This document shows positions 31,701 through 39,669 of a DNA stretch of 64,000 bases, piece by piece. The stretch is from Metridium senile (taxonomy: Eukaryota > Cnidaria > Anthozoa > Actiniaria > Metridiidae). The stretch's first letter is position 1; the number at the start of each line of letters is the position of its first letter. A program made the position numbers and the translations under genes. The notes under the pieces were generated by a model. That model was not told where the DNA came from. It worked only from the letters and a program-made list of their open reading frames with translations, and did not search any database. The stretch is from the NCBI GenBank assembly GCA_949775045.1, contig OX459097.1, forward strand, positions 14,039,710-14,103,709, written 5' to 3'.

Positions 31701-33742
31701 GCGGGGTCTGATCTTGTGAGTTCAACTGCATGCCTAAAATAGTGAGCGATGTGGCAAGGCTGCCGAACGGCTGTTGTTGGTGGAGCGTGTAAACATGGTT
31801 TGGTAGTCCAGAGACGACAAATAAGGCACCAAATAATACAATAATTAAGGACGATTAAAGGTATTGAAGCGACTCAGTGCGCGCGACAAACACATAAGGA
31901 ACCACGTCGCCCTGCGAGCATAGGAGGGCACCCCCGCAGCAACAATGCATGATAGGATCCAGGCCTTGAGTTTAACTTTGCCTAAATTGCATTTAGCCAC
32001 ATTTATACTTAATTGTTTATCTGTAGTTGATGTTGGTGAAGGAGACCTAAGGACAATCTGTACTGGTGTTGTGGGTTATATACCCAAAGAAAAGCTGCAA
32101 GTATGTATAGCAAGATTTATCAAATTTACAATAGTCAGTCATTATAGTACACTTATATTCACAACAGTATTACATCATAAAATGGTCAAAATTTTGTGGA
32201 AGGCGAAAAATAAAATAAAATATTTGAAGTAAAACATTTTCATCAAGCTGGCTCCATGCGTGACATGGTCAATAGGAGCACATACAATGGGAAAGAATGA
32301 ACTGCACTGCAGTTCATTCTTTCCCATTGTATGTGCTCCTATTGACCATGGCTCTCAGCCATAAGAGGTGCAAAAATATACAGTTTTAGTACAAATAGCA
32401 TTGCCTTGCATGTTCCTACCCTCAATACTGAGGATCAGGGAGCATGTGTGCTTTTATCACCACTCTCCACTTGTTCTTATCTCTGGCCATTGTACACTCT
32501 ACCAGTGGAAGAAATTACCTTGACAAAATCATACATTTTTTACCTTTTGTAATTTAGTACCATATTCATCTTTATTAAAATAGTAATTAATTTTAGGAAA
32601 ATGAAGTTTCATCATTCATATTTTTAATTAAAACTAATTTTGTTGTCTTTTTTTGTGGCTTATTACAATGAGGATACTTATATGAACCGTGAACAATTTG
32701 AATTTTGTTCCTCATCCCATGAGCAAACTGATTAGAAATAACTAAGATTTATTATTTACACTTTGTGTATTTGTATATCTCACTCCTTCATTTTAAGACG
32801 TTTTAAAGCAGTAGAAGGTTCAGGAATTGTGAACATAAAAAACTCAAGTGAATCAATGTTCGAGTATTTTCACTGTAATACTAATCTTATTTACAACTGT
32901 TGTACTCTTTCAGGGTGCAATGGTTGTGGTGATGACTAACTTAAAAACAGCAAAGTAAGTATCACATTTTGCAATTATTTATTATGAGCAAATTAAAATG
33001 ATTATTTTTATAATGTACCGTGAATGACTAAGGATTGCTAACACTGTTTTTGTTGGATAGATTTCGTGGAGTGATCTCTCAAGGGATGGTCATGGTTGCT
33101 AAAGATGGTGGCACTTGGTCACTGGTTTACCCTCCTAAAGGTGCAGTACCTGGTGACAGGGTTGTGTTTGATGCTTATCCAGGAAAACCTGATGGTCAGC
33201 TGAACCCAAAGGAAAAGGCAAGTATCATTAGTAGAAATACAATTGACCATTTCGATCACAGTTCTCGTCCATCAAGAATCATCAACCTCAGCCTTGATTG
33301 TGTGTAATATATTTTTTAGAATTTGACTATGGCCTGTGGATTGGTTAAGTAGGAAGAAAAAAGCTAAATAAATAAATAAGTGTTTTAATTGTTTGATAAT
33401 ATATTGTGTGCTACCGAGGCTGCAGTTGGTTGTCAAGCACTGAAAACGACTGTTCTTATTTTTAATGTCATTCAATTCAATAAATCAATAAAGAAAGATT
33501 TTAATACAAATATTTATTTCCCAATTTTTTTCTCATCCATCCATTCTTTTTCCATTCATTTGTTTGCCTTTTATTCATTTACTGATTCTTTTATTCATTG
33601 GATTATCAAGATTTGGGAACAGTGTGCTCCAGACTTCACAACCAATGCTGATGGTATACCAACATACAAAGGTGATCCTTTCAAAGTACCTGACAAAGGC
33701 ATCTGCACAGCCAATGGAATCAAGAATGGCATTGTTCGATAA
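19300..33742 (+). CDS. AIMP1: AIMP1 paralogue, copy B (intact exons, inflated introns)
   Basis: Nine exons match copy A in size and phase: 19300-19492 (conserved start 19384), 23869-23894, 25065-25161, 25364-25552, 26217-26327, 27-nt-phase-matched 32027-32100, 32914-32954, 33061-33217, 33611-33742. From 19384 it encodes 311 residues with no stop, frameshift or broken splice site; the GC donor of intron 8 is retained. Differences are one-codon indels (a codon lost in the N-terminal extension, one gained in exon 4) and about 37 replacements, clustered in exons 4-8. The signature HPDAD becomes HPGGD (167-171), KMRGV becomes KFRGV, and SQGMVMCAKDGE becomes SQGMVMVAKDGG. It could be a diverging functional paralogue or a young pseudogene not yet broken; intact reading favours the former. 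Confidence 0.82.
19537..20282. mobile_element. TTA-flanked MITE, 746 bp, in copy B intron 1
   Basis: GGCCAAGTAAAAAAAAACAT at the left and the inverse ATGGTTTTTTTTACTTGGCC at the right, flanked by TTA. The copy A intron is uninterrupted at this point (about 4922). Inner arms also pair (tttatcgtcc, ggacgataaa). Confidence 0.85.
20283..20640. other. Copy B intron 1 segment, partly shared with copy A
   Basis: About 20283-20435 matches 4920-5070 of copy A (gtgccatagtcaagaggg, gtgacgtgttctcat). From 20436 the sequence is B-specific, with irregular repetition of ggga(a/t)tgg. No gene. Confidence 0.5.
20640..20765. repeat. Short tandem array built on TAGGATCCTA palindromes
   Basis: The unit cctgtaggatcctatgtatt is repeated about six times, alternating with cctataggatcctagggtag. 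Each unit contains GGATCC in a larger palindrome. Related words appear at 23578-23620, on the far side of the LINE fragment. Confidence 0.8.
21005..21215. repeat. Fold-back element with ctacacgaatccg ends
   Basis: Left end cttctacacgaatccgatcc and right end ggatccgtgtagcc are imperfect inverses, with two internal copies of agtatgcggtttca. It has the form of a degenerate MITE. Confidence 0.5.
21229..21287. repeat. (GGACTC)n hexanucleotide repeat
   Basis: About nine units with two T substitutions. It follows the element above. Arg-Thr or Ser-Glu dipeptide translations are artefacts. Confidence 0.95.
21690..22490 (+). mobile_element. LINE fragment: end of endonuclease to start of RT
   Basis: A 143-codon frame (21877-22305) reads like the linker between endonuclease and RT in CR1/L2-group LINEs (KVRNRPCPFVTQEMKELMKN, then DWNNYKKFRNSVKAALKNAE and NDFNQYFTSVGKNA). 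In a shifted frame before it is LDVIFTSPT, typical of the endonuclease end. After a frameshift, SLPSNKSPGPDKV at about 22430-22465 is the RT entry motif. The remainder is lost. It lies on the opposite strand to the LINE at 15640-18868 and looks like a separate subfamily. Confidence 0.75.
22491..23660. other. B-specific insertion in copy B intron 1, no gene
   Basis: Contains GC- and CpG-rich patches (for example about 22535-22575 and 23405-23475, with gcgcacgtccgtac and its near inverse) inside AT-rich DNA. No matching sequence exists in copy A. Class not recognised. Confidence 0.35.
23668..23813. repeat. 146-bp palindromic MITE, copy 1
   Basis: aatagctgttattacagtta at the left and its inverse taactgtaataacagctatt at the right. 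The arms pair through ttatatgcaaatgattt and the central ctttcgggc/gcccgaaag. A second copy in the opposite orientation is at 26544-26690. Both are in copy B introns and absent from copy A. Confidence 0.88.
23996..24228. repeat. Fold-back element related to 5458-5803
   Basis: Shares cacactatcaatctgtggtt and ttttcttgggttttgaggat with the copy A element. Its own arms pair (ttaggaacgtttctg with cagaaacgtccc). It occupies the equivalent intron position. Confidence 0.65.
24243..24900. repeat. 658-bp long inverted repeat
   Basis: Arms of about 320 bp: cacgctgggctggcagtgta to the left, tacactgccagccagcgtg to the right. Shared inner words include gtgaagagtacacacc/ggtgtgtactcttcac and aaagaactcattgaga/tctcaatgagttcttt. 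It sits in copy B intron 2, absent from copy A. As RNA the arms would form a very long hairpin in the pre-mRNA. Confidence 0.88.
25183..25312 (+). repeat. (TGTC/TGTT)n microsatellite in copy B intron 3
   Basis: Counterpart of 6163-6240, about 50 bp longer. Confidence 0.88.
25680..25755. repeat. (ATC)n trinucleotide repeat in copy B intron 4
   Basis: A run of tcatca units, longer than the matching run of copy A near 6605-6640. Confidence 0.8.
25850..26062. repeat. Repeat with ctacctgtggtag end, copy B intron 4
   Basis: Starts ggctacctgtggtagcac. It contains atggacaata and tatagcctcgacaccatg, words also found inverted at 56352-56500, which ends cctaccacaggtag. Copy A intron 4 lacks it. Confidence 0.6.
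26544..26690. repeat. 147-bp palindromic MITE, copy 2
   Basis: Same sequence as 23668-23813 but inverted, with near-complete self-complementarity (aatagctgttattac ... gtaataacagctatt). The two copies are 2.7 kb apart and could pair with one another. Confidence 0.88.
26729..26878 (+). mobile_element. 5' fragment of a TA-targeting (mariner/pogo-like) MITE
   Basis: Begins CAGTGGTACCTCTATTAAGC after TA. The mirror terminus is missing. The right end of the same family (taatagaggtaccactg followed by TA) is at 57478-57618. Confidence 0.65.
28027..29494. other. Remainder of copy B intron 5 before the DIRS element
   Basis: Only the first 25 bp or so match copy A. It includes a SINE head (28296-28380), duplicated phrases aataataacttct at 28465-28505, and three copies of taacgtccatgaca at 29205-29440. 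No coding frame. Confidence 0.4.
28296..28380 (+). mobile_element. tRNA-like SINE head
   Basis: ggttggtcagatagcatac followed by a B box gcgggttcgaatctcg about 40 bp on. Related to 14885-14990. The anticodon region does not form a convincing tRNA. Confidence 0.5.
30019..30849 (-). pseudogene. Tyrosine recombinase of the DIRS-like element
   Basis: 276 codons with the recombinase residues still in place: R111 (FGFLRSSEF), K154 region (KASKTDP), H226 and R229 (SSHNLRIDAAT), W252 (LGRW) and the nucleophile Tyr in NAYQLYIRTP (Y260). By family knowledge this enzyme would integrate the circular DNA intermediate. The N-terminal part (LATQKSYVSAQRRFINFCHQ, about 30870-30930) is in another frame with a stop between, so the gene is broken upstream although its catalytic core is open. 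Confidence 0.82.
30942..31588 (-). pseudogene. RNase H remnant of the DIRS-like element
   Basis: Two overlapping minus-strand frames carry EVISDASGSIGFGAVCG (first catalytic Asp region) and, after a frameshift, HIPGIEKTIADALSRFHW, the end of the RNase H domain in DIRS and Ty3-like polymerases. Several frameshifts separate the motifs. Confidence 0.75.
32264..32350. repeat. Perfect 87-nt hairpin
   Basis: Two 43-nt arms (from catggtcaataggagcacat inward to gaatgaactgca) are exact inverses around a single unpaired base. It lies in intron 6 of copy B and is missing from copy A. No flanking target duplication is clear. Confidence 0.95.
32351..32913. other. Rest of copy B intron 6, no gene
   Basis: AT-rich. 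The phrase catgagcaaactgattaga (about 32718) and agcagtagaaggttcag (about 32808) recall other intergenic words in the window (2041-2110, 61868-61885), suggesting another diffuse repeat. Confidence 0.3.
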
Positions 33743-33847
33743 TTTAATGACTCATTTGCATACATTAATTAGTAAATTAAACTTGCAAGTAATCCCAAAT
33801 TATTTGTCAATATTATTGTGTTTTTGATTATCTCGAAATAAGTAATG

Positions 33848-34044
33848 GGTAATATAATGAAAGTTGTAACACCGTTAAAAATGCTGACTTGTTTTTACTG
33901 ACGTTTCGAGCTTTTAGCCCTTCGTCAGTATCTCTCTTAGTCTAACTCTTTTACTCCGACGAAGGGCTAAAGCTAGCTCGAAACTTCAGTAAAGTTAAGT
34001 CAACATTTTTTACGGTGTTACAACTTTCATTATATTACCTATCG
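33848..34044. repeat. Inverted repeat with hammerhead-like arms downstream of copy B
   Basis: Orthologous to 9397-9600. The minus-strand arm keeps CTGACGA, a helix II hairpin, GAAAC and GTC (33896-33928). Confidence 0.75.
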
Positions 34045-34261
34045 TTTATATCAAACACCGACACAGCCTGTACTAGTTTACTTGCTAGTTCATCTCTAAA
34101 TAAGTAAGTAAGTAAGTGACTACATTTAAAAGGGTGAAAAAAGTGACAGCTTGCGCCAATGACCCTGTAGCCTGCTATAAATTCATGTAATCTAACGAAG
34201 CCGCTACAAAGTCGGCAAAGAAACACTTTTTGTAAACTGTGCAAGGTGTTTGGAATCATAT
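34045..34261. other. Distal end of the duplicated segment, copy B
   Basis: Matches 9601-9768 apart from a (TAAG)n slippage near 34097-34110 and a small insertion. Similarity ends after ggtgtttggaatcata. Confidence 0.6.
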
Positions 34262-34560
34262 ATATTTACATATATGACCAAGTTCTTCAGAAAATAGAAG
34301 TTTCCAACTACGGATTTTAATATCCCATCTATCCTTTCATTCATTCATTTGACCATTTATTCATTATTTATTTATTTGTTTTTATTTAATGAGTTACTTG
34401 TTCATTTATCCGTTCATTCATCCAATCATCCATTCATGACATATTTACCATCAATCCATTCGTTCGTTTATTTATTCATCCAAACATTCATCCATTTTTT
34501 ATATATTTTGCGTTTATAAAATTAATTATCTTAATTATTGTCAAGAATGCAATGCATCTT
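34262..34560. repeat. Imperfect (CATT)n tract
   Basis: Irregular cattcatt/tttattt repetition between about 34330 and 34510, of the kind also seen at 58535-59235. Confidence 0.6.
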
Positions 34561-34693
34561 GGTCGTCCAAATAAATGAAATGACGTCATAAAGAATTATC
34601 CAATCAATTATCATTACTTTACAGCAATGTTTTGCCACGGTAAGATGTTGCTCAATTAAGCTAAACGTTTTTGTCGCGAAAATTTACGGAAAC

Positions 34694-34757
34694 ATGTTAA
34701 GCCTTTTAACCCTAGCAAAAGATGCATTTTCATATGCAAAACAGTATCTTGAGTCAG
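34694..34757 (+). CDS. Candidate orphan first exon
   Basis: ATG followed by 20 further codons (MLSLLTLAKDAFSYAKQYL...) and a good donor, gtaagt at 34758. Upstream, within 120 bp, are a palindromic CRE-like site tgacgtca (34581-34588) and a ccaat box (about 34599). The exon ends in phase 1, the same phase at which SEC16 exon 2 begins, so it could be an alternative first exon of that gene or the start of a non-coding or unrecognised transcript. Confidence 0.3.
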
Positions 34758-34944
34758 GTAAGTTAGAAAAAACATTGTAAATGCGCGGGTTTTAAACTTG
34801 TAGCGGATCGATCTACGCGCGCGTATAACTTAAAAAAAACTTAAGACATGCATGCATTTAGGGCTAATCTTTTTTACTCTTGCCTTATCAAATTGTAAGG
34901 AAAAACTACTAAGAAAGTTTCTCAACAAAATAAGTTATCTGTTA

Positions 34945-35106
34945 AGGCCGATTTACACGGCACAACTTTTGCCTACAACTATCGCATGCAATTTGATTTA
35001 CACGGCACAACTTTGGTGCTAACAATAGTATAATCTGACTTAAGTCAAGTTTAAGCAACTTGCATGCGACAGATGTAGGCAAAAGTTGTGCCGTGTAATT
35101 CGGCCT
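34945..35106. mobile_element. TTA-flanked MITE (AGGCC ends)
   Basis: AGGCCGATTTACACGGCACA at the left and its inverse (TGTGCCGTGTAATTCGGCCT) at the right, with TTA on both sides (34942-34944, 35107-35109). A second internal copy of atttacacggcacaacttt is present. Confidence 0.88.
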
Positions 35107-35109
35107 TTA

Positions 35110-35275
35110 GTGATACACCAAATCGAAATATGGCGTCCAATTTTAATAACTATTGTTCTTTACTGACTAGCCTCGTATACATGTGAAAACTCCATTGTGT
35201 TTCAATGTGAACACGAGGCTAGCCAGTCAAGAACAATATTTATTAAAATTGGACGCCATATTTCGATTCGGTCTA
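35110..35275. mobile_element. MITE with accaaatcgaaatatggc ends
   Basis: aaatcgaaatatggcgtcca and tggacgccatatttcgattc are inverted, and gactagcctcgt/acgaggctagccagtc also pair. A relative is at 1465-1585. Confidence 0.82.
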
Positions 35276-35865
35276 TTCAATACTTTTATTAATCAACTCA
35301 GTTATCATGTTCGCAGTGCATTGTGGTCACTAATTACCATTTGTGATATCAGTCTGTGCATGTCACGAGCTCTGATATTTGTGCGAGCAATATCAGCTGC
35401 ATATCCGTGTTATTGCCAAAAGATATTTAAAAACACCAAAAAATAATCTAAAAAGTTTTATCAGTATATTAAATTGTAAATGTGCGGGTTTTAAATTTGT
35501 AGAGATTTGCGCGTATGATTTTAAAAAAAATTGAAAATAACTGAAACATGCATACATTAGAGCTAATCTTTTCACTCTTACCTTTTTTATCAAGTTCACA
35601 GTGCATTGTGGTCACTAAACTGGATGGCCATTTGTGACGTCATCTGTTAACTTTGATAATTGCGCGAGCAATATCAGTTGTATTTTTTAATATACCCTTC
35701 GTGGTATTGCCAATTTCGTTGAAAAGATTCAAAACTTGCCGGTAAAACAAAGCGCATTGATGAGGAAGCTTGCAGACATAATAATCAATTTGCAAAAATA
35801 CGGGGGAAAATTAATTTAAGAACTTACGCATTCATCTATTTGGAAACTAGCGAGTAAACTAGTAT
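35276..35865. other. Spacer with a diverged internal duplication
   Basis: gcagtgcattgtggtcacta (about 35314) and cagtgcattgtggtcactaa (about 35598) head two related segments that continue with ccatttgtga and gcgagcaatatcag. No gene. Confidence 0.5.
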
Positions 35866-36031
35866 AGGCTGCGTCGGTGTTTGATATTATAAACAATAGG
35901 TAATATAATGAAATTTGTAACACCGTAAAAATTGTTCGTGTGAATAACTTATTTCTTTCTATTGACCGTAAAAAATGTTGACTTAACTTTACTGACGTTT
36001 CGAGCTTTAGCCCTTCGTCGGAGTAAAAGAA
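35866..36031. repeat. Third copy of the hammerhead-like element, partial
   Basis: Contains ataggctgcgtcggtgtttg, gtaatataatgaaatttgta and acgtttcgagctttagccct. One inverted half is missing. Confidence 0.65.
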
Positions 36032-37235
36032 ACAAATTTTTTTTGATAACTGAAAAATATCAGTCATCTTTTGGGTATGCTTTTGGTATACTTTGCCCAT
36101 TTGCCACTTTAAGCTCGTCCCTAGGGCTTTTCCCTTCGCCTGCCACTTGAAGGCACATAAAAACGAGGCTTGGTTAGATAATCTCATTACTACAAAATAT
36201 CGCATTTCATTACCATGTATTTTAGTATACACCGACCCCATTGTTCGCGTTCGAGCCCGGTGACACGTCAGTCCTAAAGGTAAGAATTTCTCTTCTTCCG
36301 CGGGAAGTATTACCAGCGCAGAGGAAGATATAAAGGATATACTTTCTTGTAGAACAAACATGGATAATTTCTTACAGTGTTTGTGCATTTTCCATGATTA
36401 TTTTCGAAGTGATATCTTGAAGTCTGTGCCAGTATGATTGCGCACGCCGGTTCAAACATAAGTTCTTCGCTTTGACGCCAAACAGCTACTTTTATGTTAA
36501 AAATATACATGTATTGTTAACTTAACTGCTTTGTACTTTATTCCAGAAAACTATATATTTATTTGTAGTGATTTAAACTAGAAATGTATTAGTTTTCTGA
36601 GCTTTTCCCTCGTCTTTCGCCGGCTCGTTACATAGCAACACTTTTTCGACCGAGAGAATTTGTCTACTTCGATTTTAAAGATTTTCTATTTTTGCCTCAA
36701 ATTCTTCATTATTTGATACACATTTTTGGAAAAATTACGGAAAGACGAACAGAAATCATTTTTAAAAAGTTTTTTAGAAGTTTTGCGTGGAAAAAATTCA
36801 ACTTCCGTTCTCGTACACCAACTTCCGGTCACGATTGCATTTCCGGATTAAGATTACGTTTCCGGTTTGTAGTACAAAAATAAGCCAGCGGTGTCAGTCA
36901 CAACAAGATGCGTCAAGTGACGTGGCAGCCGTACTCCGCACCAGAAAACGTGAAAGCAAAATAAGAAATGCTAGAATTCTACGTAAGTTTATCGCTATTT
37001 TGACTTCATATTTTATACAAGTTGGTGTATTTAAAAGGCATTTATTCCTCTACCCTCTGGTGAAATTCTACGACGTTTGCTTCTACGAACGAGTGGGAAT
37101 TTCACCTTTTTGGTCGAGGAAAAAATGTCTTGTCGAAGCACCTGAAAGTGTATTTTTCTCACGGTGAATTTCTACGATTTGCTCGTTGAATTAGTCTCTC
37201 AAGGCGTCTATGTAGTTAAGTCGGTGGCGTTTTCC
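36032..37235. promoter_or_regulatory. Upstream region and probable promoter of SEC16
   Basis: CpG frequency rises between about 36600 and 37290. A possible untranslated first exon ends near 36981 before gtaagt. Short open frames here have no recognisable content. No TATA box is evident. Confidence 0.35.
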
Positions 37236-39573
37236 ATGGCCTACGATCACAGAAACGCTGGTTCGGCCATACATAATGGTAAGTTGGATATTAACCCGTC
37301 CTTCGATACGATTTGAGTTGCCATAGAACTGATTTTACCGTGTTGTTATAATTAAAAAATTATTTTTGGTTCAACTTGTTCTTCTTGTACCTTTGTTGAA
37401 TATTCATGATGGCTAAGGTAGCGTCAGCATTAGCGTTATAGAAGTCAAGGTTACTTCAGAACCCTAAAAATCTCAGCTGTTGAGACGTATATTTTCTATT
37501 ACGTAGTATGTATTAATTCTAAGCAGTTTCAGGCCCAAAGATTTAAACTATATACTTGCAATTGTATTAAGTTGAAGTTTATTGTAGTGTGTTAACTTAA
37601 TTGATTATCAAAACTAAATTATATATATTTACATATAATGATTGTCAACGTTGTTTTGGTCTTTTGTATTGTGAAATCTATTTTGTAATTTGATAACGCA
37701 GCTTGTACTTTTGATGTAATGTGATAACTACAAAATACATGCACACTCAGATCTATCTATAATTACCCCTATGTTAAACTTGATATAATACTCTTACGTG
37801 ATAAAAACTATGTTGTTTATCAATAATTACACCATTATAATGATTTTTATCATTAAATAAGTGGTTGACAAAGTTTAGTGATATATTGTAGTTCTTTCTT
37901 TGCGGTGGATTTTTTTAAATTCATTGTTATCCAAATGCTTAAGCAATTTGGTCCCTAAATAATAAAGCTACTTTACTTTACTGCATTATTTTCTTTATTC
38001 TGATGACAAGTGGTTGGCGCAGATTTATGATCAATTTTATTGCTTTTGGTTTACTTTTTCCTTGCATTGCATTAAATTATTGCATTAAATCATATTAAAA
38101 TATATATTGCATGCCATGCCTCTGTAATTTGATTTAATGTATAGTCACTACTGTATAAAGATATATTGTAGTTTCTTAAGGGACTTGTCAGAAATTAGCA
38201 GGGGGGGGGGGGGGGGGGAGAGGGTGTGGAGTTTTGAAATGAAGTGATGAAAATTTCATGACCCTCCCAAAGTAAAGGATCATAATATCTTGACCTTACC
38301 CTATGTCACAGTGTCTTCTTTTGCACAATCCTCATTTTTGGTGGTTTATTATTTTGTGACCCTCCCCCAGTTTCCACCCCCCCTCCCCCTGCTAATTTCT
38401 GACAAGTCCCTAATAATGTTGTGTTGTGTTGTGTTGCAGAATATCTAGATCCTATATCCCCACCAGATTATAATTCCTGGCAAGGACAAAACCCTTCAGG
38501 GCACCCTGGGTAAGTGTGATACGATTTTTATCAGTATGCAAAATCCCTATAAAACACTGTATGTTATATAATTGCTTATAATAAAAAATTAGATATAATA
38601 TATTTTACAACCATTTTTTCTAGTCACAACTTACCCTGGGTAAGGACAATACTATTAATACATGGGTGCGCGGCGATCTGAAATTTATCTCAACTTGATA
38701 TCTCACGAGTGAGCGCGAGAAGGTCAATTTCATATCTCAAAGCGCCCATGTATCAATCTGTTTATTATATAAAATACAGTGTTTTAAATTATCAATAAAT
38801 TATTTCAAAAACGTTAAAAACATAGACTTGTGTGATAAATAGAAATATCAACACCGGACACATGTATGATACGATTTTTATCAGTATGCAAAATCCCTAT
38901 AAAACACTGTATGTTATATAATAAATATATTATTGCTTATAATAAAAAATAAGATATAATATATTTTACAACCATTTTTACTAGTCACAACTCTTCTGTG
39001 AGGTTTACTCACACTCACTACCACTACCACTACCACTACCACTACATTCAATATTTACAACATACAACACTAGACTTACATGTTGCTTTTTGATGATGGA
39101 GGAAAACCGGACAAATGTAAAACCCTTGTGGCAAGGATGGTAACAACACATAAAAAACCTGATTAACTCGCATATATTCCATGTCCATGCCTGGGGCCAG
39201 TAGTATGAAGCCTGTATAAAGGTATCCACTGTATACATCTGTCGAGTTATCCAGTGTATAGAATTTGTATAGGTTTTATCCATTAGAATAGGATTTGTCG
39301 GGTGGATAGTGCTATTCAGGTTTCATACAACCAGCATTAGGACTCTAACCTAGACCACAGGTGAGAGGCGAGAGGTAAAGCCTTAGTCACCCATGCACCC
39401 CTATCAGAACAATGATAATTATAAACTAATTGTGTTGTTCTGTTGTTGTTTTAGAGGTTACCATGGAGGCTATCAACAGGCTCCCATGCCGCCACCAATT
39501 GACACTGCATCCCAGAACAAACAAGTAAGTAATGAAATGAAATAAAATTGTCTGTCTGATATTCTGTCCATAA

Positions 39574-39669
<96 letters not shown>

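Larger units (their letters stand above)
29495..32009 (-). mobile_element. DIRS-like retrotransposon with split direct repeats, internally deleted
   Basis: Reading the minus strand: repeat A1 (31854-32009), remnants of RNase H (31588-30942), tyrosine recombinase (30849-30019), repeat B1 (29848-29900), repeat A2 (29626-29790), repeat B2 (29495-29547). A1 and A2 are about 155 bp and clearly similar; B1 and B2 are 53 bp with two mismatches. The order A1-ORFs-B1-A2-B2 is the split-direct-repeat layout known for PAT- and Ngaro-type elements. At 2.5 kb it lacks gag and nearly all RT, so it is a deleted copy. It lies in intron 5 of AIMP1 copy B. Confidence 0.82.

Noticed and set aside
19300..33742. 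Copy B as a processed pseudogene
   Set aside because: It keeps all eight introns at identical positions and phases, so it arose by segmental duplication of DNA, not by retrotransposition.
35816..36388. 190-codon minus-strand frame as a gene
   Set aside because: It runs through an inverted-repeat element (…DEGLKLETS…) and unrelated flank; composition and lack of a family match speak against a host gene.
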